This document shows, one piece after another, positions 25,153-32,916 of a DNA stretch of 39,936 nt. Every line of letters starts with the position of its first letter. The stretch's first letter is position 1. The notes under the pieces are model-generated. The model did no database searches. It was given only the letters and a program-made list of their open reading frames with translations, and had not been told where the DNA came from. The DNA is from Ferrithrix thermotolerans DSM 19514 (GTDB lineage Bacteria > Actinomycetota > Acidimicrobiia > Acidimicrobiales > Acidimicrobiaceae): NCBI RefSeq assembly GCF_900128965.1, contig NZ_FQUL01000021.1, forward strand, positions 1 to 39,936, given 5' to 3'. The position numbers were made by a program, and so were the translations under genes.

Positions 25153-25770
25153 ATAGCTATTGCAGTAGTTGACTACGGTATCGGCAATCTGTTTTCTGCA
25201 TATAAAGCTCTCCAGTTGATCGCACCGGATACGTACTGTGCGACAGATCCGTCCCAGATTGGTACGCCAGAAGGCGTTGTCCTGCCTGGGGTAGGAGACT
25301 TTGGAGCGTGCATGACGGCGCTCAGGCAGAGCGGATTTGACAGAGTAATCCATGAACTTAGAGAGAGTTCAGTTCCGATTTTAGGCATATGCGTTGGAAT
25401 GCAGATGCTCTTCGAATACTCATCTGAGTCTGGCGGTCATGAAGGGTTAGGTCTAATCCCTGGTCAGGTTAGGCGTCTAGAGGGATCAAGACGTCTACCG
25501 CAGATGCAGTGGAATCAGTTAGAGCTAGTCGAAGAGGCCGGAGATCTTTATCGAGGAGTGGAGAGTAAGGCTTGGGTCTACTTTGTGCACTCCTATGCAG
25601 TACCAAGCAGCGACTATGCAACGGCGTACAGCTTCTACGGGCAGCGTTTCGTCGCATCGATTCAAAGTGGAAGGATCTTTGGAACCCAGTATCATCCTGA
25701 GAAGTCTTCTAGAGCTGGAATAGAGTTGCTTAGCAACTTTGTCTCTTACGCGAAGGGATCAAGAAGATGA
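25153..25770 (+). CDS. hisH: imidazole glycerol phosphate synthase, glutaminase subunit, apparent ATA start
   Basis: This is a class I glutamine amidotransferase of 205 residues if read from ATA 25153. It supplies ammonia to HisF. The diagnostic N-terminus (IAVVDYGIGNLFSAYKAL) begins right after the hisB stop. The oxyanion loop PGVGDFG, the nucleophile Cys in GICVGMQMLFE and the catalytic His-Glu in GTQYHPEKSS are intact. The first canonical start, TTG 25216, would delete the whole VDYGIGN strand-loop and cannot give a normal enzyme. ATA (25153) is one transition from ATG, follows AAGGG by ten bases and gives MAIAVVDYG. ATT at 25159 is a weaker option. The gene overlaps hisA by four bases. 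Confidence 0.9.
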   Translation: MAIAVVDYGIGNLFSAYKALQLIAPDTYCATDPSQIGTPEGVVLPGVGDFGACMTALRQSGFDRVIHELRESSVPILGICVGMQMLFEYSSESGGHEGLGLIPGQVRRLEGSRRLPQMQWNQLELVEEAGDLYRGVESKAWVYFVHSYAVPSSDYATAYSFYGQRFVASIQSGRIFGTQYHPEKSSRAGIELLSNFVSYAKGSRR

Positions 25771-26504
25771 AGGTAATACCCGCTATCGACATCATAAACG
25801 GTAGATGCGTCCGGTTGGTTCAAGGGGACTACGAGAGTGTTATCAACTATCAGGAGGTGGAGGCCACTGCGACAGAGTTCTTTGATAAAGGCGTCACATC
25901 TCTTCACATAGTTGATTTGGACGCTGCCAAGCTAGGCTGCCCGGTAAATGTTGCTTCAATCCAAGGAGTAGTTGGCCGTGGAGGAGCGGAGATTCAGGTA
26001 GGCGGAGGAGTGCGATCGTTGGACTCTGCGAAGATCTACCTCGACATGGGTGTATCACGAGTGGTGGTAGGTACGTCGGTCGTGCACGATAGGGAGTTCT
26101 TTGCGCTTCTCAACAAGGAGTATCCAGGTAGGGTAGTTGCTTCACTTGACTATCGGCGGGTCGGACGCAAACTTATGGTGGCGACACACGGATGGCAGAA
26201 GTCTTCCGAGGTAGAGCTGTTCGCTGCTATAGCTGCCGTGGTGGAGCTTGGCTGTCGCAACGTGCTTGCCACAGACATCTCAAAAGACGGGACCTTCAGG
26301 GGTCCAGACACTGTCACTTACGGACAGATCCTGGAGCGCTTTGACGTAGACCTTATTGCTTCTGGCGGGGTTGGTTCGATCTCGGATCTTGAGGAGTTGT
26401 CCATGGTCGAGGCCTCAAACAGGCAGCTCTATGGGGCGGTCGTAGGTCGTGCGATACACGATGGCCGTATCGATGTGCAGGAGGCGCTCGCTAGGTGGAG
26501 GTAG
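25767..26504 (+). CDS. hisA: ProFAR isomerase HisA (possible bifunctional PriA)
   Basis: This 245-residue TIM-barrel isomerase acts on ProFAR. The catalytic Asp near the N-terminus (PAIDIINGRCVRLVQGD) and the second Asp in VASLDYR are present, with both phosphate-binding loops (VGGGVRS, and SGGVGS). In many actinobacteria this enzyme (PriA) also does the TrpF reaction. The HGWQ active-site loop is more HisA-like than PriA-like, but no trpF is seen in the window, so dual function remains open. The start is ATG at 25767, overlapping the hisH stop as ATGA. Confidence 0.94.
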   Translation: MKVIPAIDIINGRCVRLVQGDYESVINYQEVEATATEFFDKGVTSLHIVDLDAAKLGCPVNVASIQGVVGRGGAEIQVGGGVRSLDSAKIYLDMGVSRVVVGTSVVHDREFFALLNKEYPGRVVASLDYRRVGRKLMVATHGWQKSSEVELFAAIAAVVELGCRNVLATDISKDGTFRGPDTVTYGQILERFDVDLIASGGVGSISDLEELSMVEASNRQLYGAVVGRAIHDGRIDVQEALARWR

Positions 26505-27289
26505 TAAGGGTTATTCCCTGTCTGGACGTAAAAGATGGACGGGTTGTAAAAGGGGTCAGCTTCATCGATCTCAAAGATGCAGGTGATCCGGTCGAGCTGG
26601 CGGCGGCCTACGAGGAGCAAGGAGCCGATGAGCTTGTCTTTTTAGATATAAGTGCGACCATAGAGGGTCGTACGACCCTATACGAACTCCTCAGAGAGAC
26701 AGCGGCTGCTGTGTTCATCCCTCTTACAGTCGGGGGCGGTATAACCTCCTTGTCGCAGGCGGCCGAGATACTCCACTCCGGAGCAGATAAGGTGTCTCTC
26801 AACTCCGCAGCACTGTTACACCCTTCACTAATAACAGAGATAGCAGATCGGTTTGGTTCGCAGTCCGTCGTCACCGCCATAGATGCAAAGCGAGTCGGGG
26901 GTACATATCGCGTGTTTACCCACGGTGGCACTAAGGCAACTGAAAAAGAGGTGGTTGAGTGGGCGAAAGAGGCGGAGAGTCGCGGAGCTGGCGAGATCCT
27001 TCTAACATCAATGGATCGAGACGGCACGAAGAAGGGGTTCGATCTAGATCTTCTTAGAGCAGTTACAGACGCCACAAACGTCCCCGTTATAGCTTCAGGG
27101 GGAGTGGGGGAGCTACAGCACTTCGTAGATGGAGTAGTCTTGGGCCATGCGCAGGGGATATTAGCGGCGTCGGTGTTCCACTATGGAGAGATACGAATAA
27201 AAGATGTAAAAGATACGCTATTTTCTAATGGACTAAATGTACGTCCAGTCGAGAGTAGTTCTCGACCAAGTTATTTGGAGGCGCCGTGA
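26495..27289 (+). CDS. hisF: imidazole glycerol phosphate synthase, cyclase subunit
   Basis: This 264-residue TIM-barrel cyclase partners HisH to make IGP and AICAR. The catalytic Asp residues lie in IPCLDVKDGRVVKG and LTSMDRDGTKKG. The phosphate loops (TVGGGI, and ASGGVG) and the VAIDAKR-like segment TAIDAKRV are present. GTG 26495 starts within the hisA 3' end (ten-base overlap). The protein has a short C-terminal extension of about a dozen residues (PVESSSRPSYLEAP) beyond the usual HisF end. Confidence 0.95.
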   Translation: MEVVRVIPCLDVKDGRVVKGVSFIDLKDAGDPVELAAAYEEQGADELVFLDISATIEGRTTLYELLRETAAAVFIPLTVGGGITSLSQAAEILHSGADKVSLNSAALLHPSLITEIADRFGSQSVVTAIDAKRVGGTYRVFTHGGTKATEKEVVEWAKEAESRGAGEILLTSMDRDGTKKGFDLDLLRAVTDATNVPVIASGGVGELQHFVDGVVLGHAQGILAASVFHYGEIRIKDVKDTLFSNGLNVRPVESSSRPSYLEAP

Positions 27290-27615
27290 GCGACGGAGAC
27301 AGAACCAAGCAGCCCATTACAATGTTGGCTGACCGAGTATTGGTCTCCCAGCCAACTGGAGACGGTGAAAGACAGTCGAGATCAGGGATCTTGATTCCAG
27401 CCACTGCTCAGGTGGCTAAACGTTTGACGTGGGCAGAGGTCGTAGCTGTAGGACCGAATGTGCGTTCTATCAAAGCTGGAGATCTGGTTCTGTTCTCACC
27501 CGAAGACCGTTACGAGGTAGAGGTGCAAGGAGACGCCTATCTTATTCTCCGTGAGCGCGACATACATGCTGTTGCAGCGGACCGGATTGAAAATGAGACT
27601 GGACTATACCTGTGA
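27286..27615 (+). CDS. GroES-like (Cpn10) family protein within the his operon
   Basis: This 109-residue protein has the Cpn10 fold pattern: ADRVLV, then a flexible loop with GILIPAT, then AEVVAVGPNV, GDLVLFSPED and a terminal YLILRERDIHAV. It differs from canonical GroES in the mobile-loop region and has a C-terminal extension ending in TGLYL. I recognise this as a divergent actinobacterial GroES paralogue of unknown role. It overlaps both hisF (four bases) and hisI (four bases), so it is firmly part of the his operon. Whether it interacts with GroEL is not known from sequence. Confidence 0.82.
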   Translation: MSDGDRTKQPITMLADRVLVSQPTGDGERQSRSGILIPATAQVAKRLTWAEVVAVGPNVRSIKAGDLVLFSPEDRYEVEVQGDAYLILRERDIHAVAADRIENETGLYL

Positions 27616-27983
27616 GTGATACTACACAATGTTCTCCGCTGTCGGTCTCAATCGATCTAGATAGCCTTAAGTTTGCCTCTGACGGACTAATTCCAGCGGT
27701 TGTGATAGACAGCGACGACAAGGTTCTCATGGTGGCCTACATGGATCGTAACGCACTTGAGCGATCCATCTCCTCAGGCAGAACATGGTTCTATTCACGA
27801 TCACGAAAGAGTTACTGGGCAAAAGGTGAGACCTCTGGAAACATCCAAAAGATATTGGAGATCAAGACGGACTGCGATCTAGATACGTTGTTGGTTAAGG
27901 TTGAACAGATGGGGCAAGGAGCATGCCATACAGGAAGCTACTCCTGTTTCTTCAATAACGTTGCAGAGACGAGACGGTGGTAA
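27612..27983 (+). CDS. hisI: phosphoribosyl-AMP cyclohydrolase
   Basis: This 123-residue zinc enzyme opens the purine ring of PR-AMP. The conserved VLMVAYMDRNAL, TWFYSRSRKSYWAKGETSGN and KTDCDLDTLLVKVEQ blocks and the cysteine-rich GQGACHTGSYSCF are all present, including the zinc Cys residues. It is monofunctional (no HisE domain), which is usual in actinobacteria. It starts with GTG overlapping the previous gene by four bases and runs directly into trpE. Confidence 0.96.
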   Translation: MSDTTQCSPLSVSIDLDSLKFASDGLIPAVVIDSDDKVLMVAYMDRNALERSISSGRTWFYSRSRKSYWAKGETSGNIQKILEIKTDCDLDTLLVKVEQMGQGACHTGSYSCFFNNVAETRRW

Positions 27984-29513
27984 GTGATAGATGTTGAAGG
28001 ATTGGTGCAAGGCGATCTTCAGTCCTTTTTAGACAGTTGCCTTAGTTCCAAGTTGGCACAGCTAAAGGTTGAGCTCGTAGGTGACGGCCTTACCCCCCTG
28101 TCGGTGTTTCACTCCCTGGTCAAGGTGGACGAGCCTGGCTTTATCCTTGAGTCGGTTGAACAAGGGGAGCGCTGGTCGAGGTACTCCTTTATAGGTAGAA
28201 AACCTCTAGCGATAGTTGCTAAGAACATAAGCGGAGAGGTATCGGTGAAGGGAGTGGGCCTTCCATCGCCTACTAACAGTCCCGGCCTACTTCAGTACCT
28301 TGAGCTATTGGTTGAGACATACTCGTCCAAGGAATCGTCATTCCCCTTTGACTCTGGACTTGTGGGGTATCTAGCTTACGACATAGTCCGCGAGGTGGAA
28401 CCCGTTCTTGGTAAGGGTAAGGTCTCTTCCTCTGGCACTTACGATGGGTACCTTTATCTCGTGGGTGAGATTGCAGTTTTTGACCACTGGCGTCAAACCA
28501 TAACGCTGGTGAAGAATATCCTAGTGCCAGAGTCAGTCTCAATTGAAGACGCCAAGGGTCTATATTACGAGGCCGTGCAAGGTCTCAAAGACATGGCCAA
28601 CAATCTAAATACCTCGTCACTACCTCTGGTAGGTGCCCACAAGACAGAGAAGCTTTCGACGGATTTGGGTCGACGGTCTGTAGGGGGTGATGAGTTTCAA
28701 TGGTGGGTGCAAACGGCAAAGGAGAAGATTTTAGAGGGTGAGATATTTCAAGTGGTGCTTTCTCAGCGCTTTGGATTTCACCTTGAGGTATCTCCGTTGG
28801 CGCTCTATCGGGCTCTCAGGTTGCTTAATCCTTCACCTTACATGTACCTCTTCCAAGGCGAAGATCACTATGTGATAGGCTCATCCCCTGAGGCGCTTGT
28901 GCGGATAGATGGTAGCCGGGTTGTTACACGTCCAATAGCAGGAACTAGGGCACGGGGTGACTCCGAAGAAGCTGATAGGGCTTTGGGTGCTGAGCTGTTG
29001 GAGCATCCAAAGGAGATCGCTGAGCACGTTATGTTAGTTGATCTGGCAAGGAACGACATCGGTAAGATATCCTCCTTTGGGTCCGTAAAGGTCGATGAGT
29101 TTATGGTACTTGAGAAGTTCTCTCATGTGATGCATCTTTCATCGGAGGTGAGCGGAGATCTGCGTAGCGAGGTCAGTTCAATCGATGTTCTTCGGGCTAC
29201 AATGCCGGCCGGTACTCTCTCTGGGGCTCCAAAGGTAAGAGCGATGCAGATCATAGAGGAACTTGAACCGATTCGACGTGGACTCTATGGTGGTATCTTT
29301 GGTTACATCGGCTTCAACGGTAATCTTGACGTTGCTATCGCGATACGAACCGCTGTGGTAGACAAGAACGGGAATGGTTGGGTGCAGTCAGGAGCGGGAG
29401 TTGTAGCTGACTCCGATCCAGCATCTGAAGATACAGAGTGCGTCAATAAAGCCAAGGCTCTCCTCTCTGCGGTTCAGATTGCCAACGAACTTTTTAGGGA
29501 AGATATCGGATGA
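27984..29513 (+). CDS. trpE: anthranilate synthase component I
   Basis: This 509-residue chorismate-utilising enzyme makes anthranilate using ammonia from TrpG. The feedback-site motif ILES (in FILESVEQGERWSRYSF) suggests tryptophan inhibition. Catalytic blocks include IGSSPEALVRI, RPIAGTRARG, HVMLVDLARNDIGK, FSHVMHLSSEV, MPAGTLSGAPK and GYIGFNGNLD. The GTG start comes directly after the hisI stop. trpE behind hisI is a known actinobacterial arrangement, but trpG, trpC, trpB and trpA are not adjacent here. The next gene is ygfZ, overlapping by four bases. Confidence 0.95.
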   Translation: MIDVEGLVQGDLQSFLDSCLSSKLAQLKVELVGDGLTPLSVFHSLVKVDEPGFILESVEQGERWSRYSFIGRKPLAIVAKNISGEVSVKGVGLPSPTNSPGLLQYLELLVETYSSKESSFPFDSGLVGYLAYDIVREVEPVLGKGKVSSSGTYDGYLYLVGEIAVFDHWRQTITLVKNILVPESVSIEDAKGLYYEAVQGLKDMANNLNTSSLPLVGAHKTEKLSTDLGRRSVGGDEFQWWVQTAKEKILEGEIFQVVLSQRFGFHLEVSPLALYRALRLLNPSPYMYLFQGEDHYVIGSSPEALVRIDGSRVVTRPIAGTRARGDSEEADRALGAELLEHPKEIAEHVMLVDLARNDIGKISSFGSVKVDEFMVLEKFSHVMHLSSEVSGDLRSEVSSIDVLRATMPAGTLSGAPKVRAMQIIEELEPIRRGLYGGIFGYIGFNGNLDVAIAIRTAVVDKNGNGWVQSGAGVVADSDPASEDTECVNKAKALLSAVQIANELFREDIG

Positions 29514-30346
29514 CCAGATTCGAGATGGATTGCGTTGTACTAAGTGGTAAGGGCGCTGAGACCTACCTTCAGGGACAGATCACTCAAGACGTGACAGAGG
29601 TAGCAGTTGGCGGATCTATCGATGCCTTCGTTTTAGAGCCAAGCGGCAAGGTTCACTCCTTAGTAACTGTACTAAGGGCCGAGTCAGAGTTCTATCTCCT
29701 TATCGATTCTGGATACAGAGACGGCCTTATTGAGCGTCTGGAGCGTTTTTCTATCCGTTCAAAGACGGAGTTTGACACGGTCGCAGCAACGATCACGAGT
29801 CACGAAGTACAAGCGCTTTCTGGAGAGGCAGCGACTCATGTCTATAGAGCGACGAAGCTAATTCCTCTGGAGTTTTCCATCTCGATCGGTGAACCGATCG
29901 AGCATTTGAAAGACACGAATTTTGAGGTTATTCGTGGACTCAGAGTATCAAGTTGTATACCTTCGATGGTGGATGTGCTGGGTCAAAACGTATTTCCAGC
30001 CTCATTCCCTGCGCTATTTGAAAGCGCTGTCTCTTTGAAAAAAGGCTGCTACACAGGCCAGGAACTTGTAGCCCGTATGGACTCCAGGGGGTCGAGTGCC
30101 CCACTAGTATTTCGTGGCTTTCGTCCTTATGGTGAGACCGCTTTGTACAGAGATATGATTCCACAAAGTCTTGAACTTAGATATAAAGACGATAAGGCAG
30201 GGGTTCTGACTTCCCTGGTATTCGATGAAGATAACAAGCTTGTTGTGGCAGGTGGGTACCTGAAGCGCACAGTACGTCTTGACGTAACAGAGACTTTAGG
30301 CATTGTCGGCACAGACCTGTCTCTTGAGCCTTGTTTTTGCCTGTAG
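29510..30346 (+). CDS. ygfZ: YgfZ/GcvT-family folate-binding protein (iron-sulfur cluster assembly factor)
   Basis: This 278-residue GcvT-like protein carries the YgfZ hallmark KGCYTGQELVARMDSRG. YgfZ proteins bind tetrahydrofolate and help assemble or repair certain iron-sulfur enzymes. The N-terminal YLQGQITQDV block is also typical. It starts with ATG in the ATGA overlap with trpE and is the last gene of the his operon. A relevant client in this window could be RlmN or Nth, both iron-sulfur proteins, but that link is only inference. A stable hairpin follows the stop. Confidence 0.9.
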   Translation: MTRFEMDCVVLSGKGAETYLQGQITQDVTEVAVGGSIDAFVLEPSGKVHSLVTVLRAESEFYLLIDSGYRDGLIERLERFSIRSKTEFDTVAATITSHEVQALSGEAATHVYRATKLIPLEFSISIGEPIEHLKDTNFEVIRGLRVSSCIPSMVDVLGQNVFPASFPALFESAVSLKKGCYTGQELVARMDSRGSSAPLVFRGFRPYGETALYRDMIPQSLELRYKDDKAGVLTSLVFDEDNKLVVAGGYLKRTVRLDVTETLGIVGTDLSLEPCFCL

Positions 30347-30409
30347 CTTAGCTAGATAACCTATCGAACAAAAACGCGATTCGCCACTTGGAGGAAGCGG
30401 TCTCTTGAA

Positions 30410-30450
30410 CTAGTGATAGCAGCAATGAGTCGCATCTAAGCTATCGCTAG
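30410..30450. terminator. hairpin between convergent ygfZ and EthD-like genes
   Basis: CTAGTGATAGC and GCTATCGCTAG form an 11-bp stem with one G-U wobble and a 19-nt loop. It lies in the 122-base gap between convergent genes, suitable as a bidirectional terminator. There is no strong T-tract. Confidence 0.5.
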
Positions 30451-30468
30451 AACTTCTTCACCTCTTAT

Positions 30469-30777
30469 CTAACGATTCTCTTCCACTGCCACGAAGTTAG
30501 TCAACGAGACGCCGTATCTGTCGACGAGTACCTTCGAGTGGTCCACAAGCGCAGTGCCTTCTGGCGAGGAGAGTGCTGCTTGTAACGATGCGACGTCAGG
30601 GAAATACAACTCGGCGAGGCGTGAGTAGGGGCCTTTGGGAATCTGAGATAAGGTAACCGAGCTCAGGTGTGGCACCTTGTCTACTAAGGGGATATGGTCT
30701 TTCAAGTACTCTTCGACGAAGTCCTCTTGGGATCTTTCATCCTCTAGTCGACCCCAAAGGGCAACAAGCTTTACCAT
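30469..30777 (-). CDS. EthD-domain protein
   Basis: This 102-residue dimeric alpha-beta barrel-like protein is of the EthD family (MVKLVALWGR, then EYLKDHIPLVDKVPHLSSVTL and LYFPDVASLQAALSSPEG). EthD proteins accompany degradative oxygenases and other enzymes; their exact role is often unknown. The length is typical. The ATG at 30777 follows AAGGAGAGG. It lies downstream of the MBL hydrolase gene by about 30 bases on the same strand, so the two are probably co-transcribed. Confidence 0.85.
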   Translation of the reverse strand: MVKLVALWGRLEDERSQEDFVEEYLKDHIPLVDKVPHLSSVTLSQIPKGPYSRLAELYFPDVASLQAALSSPEGTALVDHSKVLVDRYGVSLTNFVAVEENR

Positions 30778-30810
30778 GAGCCTCTCCTTCTTTGTTTCAT
30801 TAGCACAATA

Positions 30811-31821
30811 CTATCTTTGTCTAAGGCTATAGATGGTTGGGTGCCGGCCGGATGCAACCACCTCTTGTTTGCTGTGGAGGTAGATCAGGTGCGAGATCGT
30901 CTCCCCAACAGCCATCCGTTTCATAAAGGCTGCATAGGTGCTAAAGGGTTTAGACCATGTCAAGGACTGGGCTACCTCCCACGCGCTCTGGGCTCCGTTT
31001 GTCCTAAGTGACTTTCTTATCTCCCTTAGTCGTTCGAGGTGATGATCTTCGATCTCCTTGATTCGGCCGTTCATGTTGGTAAAAGGATACTCATGTGCCG
31101 GTTCGACGTTCTCGACATCAAGGCTGCGCACCTTTTCTAACGATGATAGGTACTCCTGCAAGGGGTTCTCGCCGGATTGGGGATGAAAGGATATATTGGC
31201 GGTTATGTGTGGCAAGATGTGGTCACCAGAGTATAGTCTTCTAAAGCGCTCTTCATATAGACAAACATGTCCCGGTGAGTGTCCCGGAGTCCAGATCACC
31301 TTTAATTTCCGACCAGGGATAGGGGCGAGTTCGCCGTCTACGAGATCTACGTCAGGCTCGACAAAACTTCTTCTATCAAGAGCAGGAAGAGAAGCATTTT
31401 GGAGTTCTTCGAGGCTGTCCTTTGGTGCTCCGGCATCTATCAAGAACTCCCGCATCTGTTCTAGGAGTTCCTTTGGGTCTAAGTAACGAGATCGCGTTAG
31501 CTTGGCGTCCATTGGATGTAAGGCAACTTTGGCGCCCGACACCTCCCTTACTCTACCAGCTAAGCCGTAGTGATCAGGGTGAATGTGTGTTACTACTATC
31601 GCCTCGATCGCCTCGATCGAGGCGCCCAAGGTCTCAAGGCCCTGCTTTAGGGTTGCAAAAGCTTCATCGGTGTTCCAACCGACATCTAGTATTGAGACGC
31701 CGTTGTTGGTCTCAAAGACGTACACCAGCACGTAACCAAGACCCCCACCTGGAATTGGAACAGGTATCGACCAAGTGCCTGCTCCAAGGTCTCTTATCTC
31801 GGGAAGTTCAACTAAGGCCGT
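30811..31821 (-). CDS. metallo-beta-lactamase-fold hydrolase, apparent ACG start
   Basis: This is an MBL-fold hydrolase of about 336 residues. The metal-binding THIHPDHYGL (HxHxDH) motif, the later GHSPGHVCLYE and SGDHILPH are intact, with a C-terminal helical segment as in glyoxalase-like or PksB-like hydrolases. The first canonical start (GTG 31731) would remove a conserved N-terminal strand reading GAGTWSIPVPIPGGGLGYV. That stretch is in frame back to a TAG at 31831-31833 with no ATG, GTG or TTG. ACG at 31821 lies six bases after AGGAG and gives M(T)ALVELPEIRDLG, so I use it. The substrate is unknown. The gene is upstream of the EthD-like gene. Confidence 0.88.
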   Translation of the reverse strand, partial: TALVELPEIRDLGAGTWSIPVPIPGGGLGYVLVYVFETNNGVSILDVGWNTDEAFATLKQGLETLGASIEAIEAIVVTHIHPDHYGLAGRVREVSGAKVALHPMDAKLTRSRYLDPKELLEQMREFLIDAGAPKDSLEELQNASLPALDRRSFVEPDVDLVDGELAPIPGRKLKVIWTPGHSPGHVCLYEERFRRLYSGDHILPHITANISFHPQSGENPLQEYLSSLEKVRSLDVENVEPAHEYPFTNMNGRIKEIEDHHLERLREIRKSLRTNGAQSAWEVAQSLTWSKPFSTYAAFMKRMAVGETISHLIYLHSKQEVVASGRHPTIYSLRQR

Positions 31822-31827
31822 TGTGTA

Positions 31828-31832
31828 CTCCT
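31828..31832 (-). promoter_or_regulatory. Shine-Dalgarno for the apparent ACG start of the MBL hydrolase
   Basis: AGGAG (minus strand) has ideal six-base spacing to ACG at 31821 and overlaps the in-frame TAG that bounds the frame. No canonical start lies within reach. Confidence 0.6.
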
Positions 31833-31908
31833 AACACTCTTACTCAGTCGAAGGCTACTATAGTTACTACGCAGTAGCAACGCGTCAAATACTTTCGTGT
31901 CGACAAGG

Positions 31909-32916
31909 TTATGATCCATCTGACCATGGGATTAGGCCCATCGCCGACTTGGCTCTTCGAAGCGTATCTCTCGACGCCACTGCAGCCTTTTCTGCTCCAT
32001 TGTGTAAGAGTTCAATTAGGTGGCGATCATCGTTCCTTAGCTCTTCGATCATTGTCCTGATAGGAGTCAGAGTCTCGTTGATCACCTCTGTGAGATCACT
32101 CTTTAGATGACCGTAACCGCTGTATCTTGCGGCGATCTCGTTTGGCTCTTCGTCTTTTAGGGCTGAGAAGATGGAGAGAAGGTTGTTTACTCCGGCCTTC
32201 CCGGGGTTGTTTGGGTCGAAGTACACCTTGTTTTCGGTGTCCGTTACTGCCCGTTGTACCTTTTTGGCCACTGCGTCTTTAGTGTCGGTCAGATAGATGT
32301 TTCCAGCGTCGCTCTTGGAGGACTTTGACATTTTGCGAGTAGGGTCTTGTAGATCCATGACCCTAGCTCCCACCTTTGGTATCTCTGGTTCTGGGATAAC
32401 AAATGTCTCCCCGTAACGGTTGTTAAATCTGGTTGCGAGGTTTCGGGTAAGCTCGAGATGTTGCTTTTGGTCATCACCGACTGGAACGTGAGTGGCTCGA
32501 TAGAGGAGGATGTCCGCAGCCATTAGGGCGGGATAGGTGAACAGTGATGCTCTTACAGTGCTTGATCCTTTCCCTTTGTCTTTGAACTGTGTCATTCTTG
32601 AAAGCTCGCCGTATGTCGCCACACACTCCATGATCCACGAAAGTTCGGCGTGATGGGGTACCTGACTCTGAAGAAAAAGTGTCGATCGATTTGGATCGAT
32701 TCCAACAGCTAGTAAGAGAGCGGCGAGTTGCAAAGTCTGCTCACGTAAGCTTGCTGGGTCTTGGTCGACGGTGAGGGCGTGGAGATCCACGATGCAGTAA
32801 AGGCAGTCAGAGGTGTCCTGGTCATCTACCCAGAACTTCAAGGCTCCAACGTAGTTCCCAAGGGTTGCAGATCCAGATGGCTGAATACCAGATAGGACTC
32901 TTCGTTCGTGTTTCAT
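31909..32916 (-). CDS. trpS: tryptophanyl-tRNA synthetase
   Basis: This 335-residue class I aminoacyl-tRNA synthetase charges tRNA-Trp. The HIGH-equivalent lies in GIQPSGSATLGNYVGAL, and the KMSKS loop is RKMSKSSKSD. The tryptophan-binding VPVGDDQKQHLELTR and LMAADILLYRA blocks are also typical. The length is normal for bacterial TrpRS. The start is ATG at 32916. I saw no T-box element upstream. It is followed on the same strand by the MBL hydrolase gene after about 90 bases. Confidence 0.96.
   Translation of the reverse strand: MKHERRVLSGIQPSGSATLGNYVGALKFWVDDQDTSDCLYCIVDLHALTVDQDPASLREQTLQLAALLLAVGIDPNRSTLFLQSQVPHHAELSWIMECVATYGELSRMTQFKDKGKGSSTVRASLFTYPALMAADILLYRATHVPVGDDQKQHLELTRNLATRFNNRYGETFVIPEPEIPKVGARVMDLQDPTRKMSKSSKSDAGNIYLTDTKDAVAKKVQRAVTDTENKVYFDPNNPGKAGVNNLLSIFSALKDEEPNEIAARYSGYGHLKSDLTEVINETLTPIRTMIEELRNDDRHLIELLHNGAEKAAVASRDTLRRAKSAMGLIPWSDGS

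Noticed and set aside
26608-27075. 155-codon frame opposite hisF
   Set aside because: Lies wholly antisense to a well-supported gene, with Arg/Ser-rich shadow composition and no domain.
31609-31624. 16-bp perfect palindrome CGCCTCGATCGAGGCG with a 10-bp tandem repeat
   Set aside because: Lies in MBL coding sequence and is explained by a repeated ASIEAIEAI codon pattern.
31422-31877. 151-codon plus-strand frame over the MBL gene
   Set aside because: Antisense to conserved MBL motifs; composition is not protein-like.
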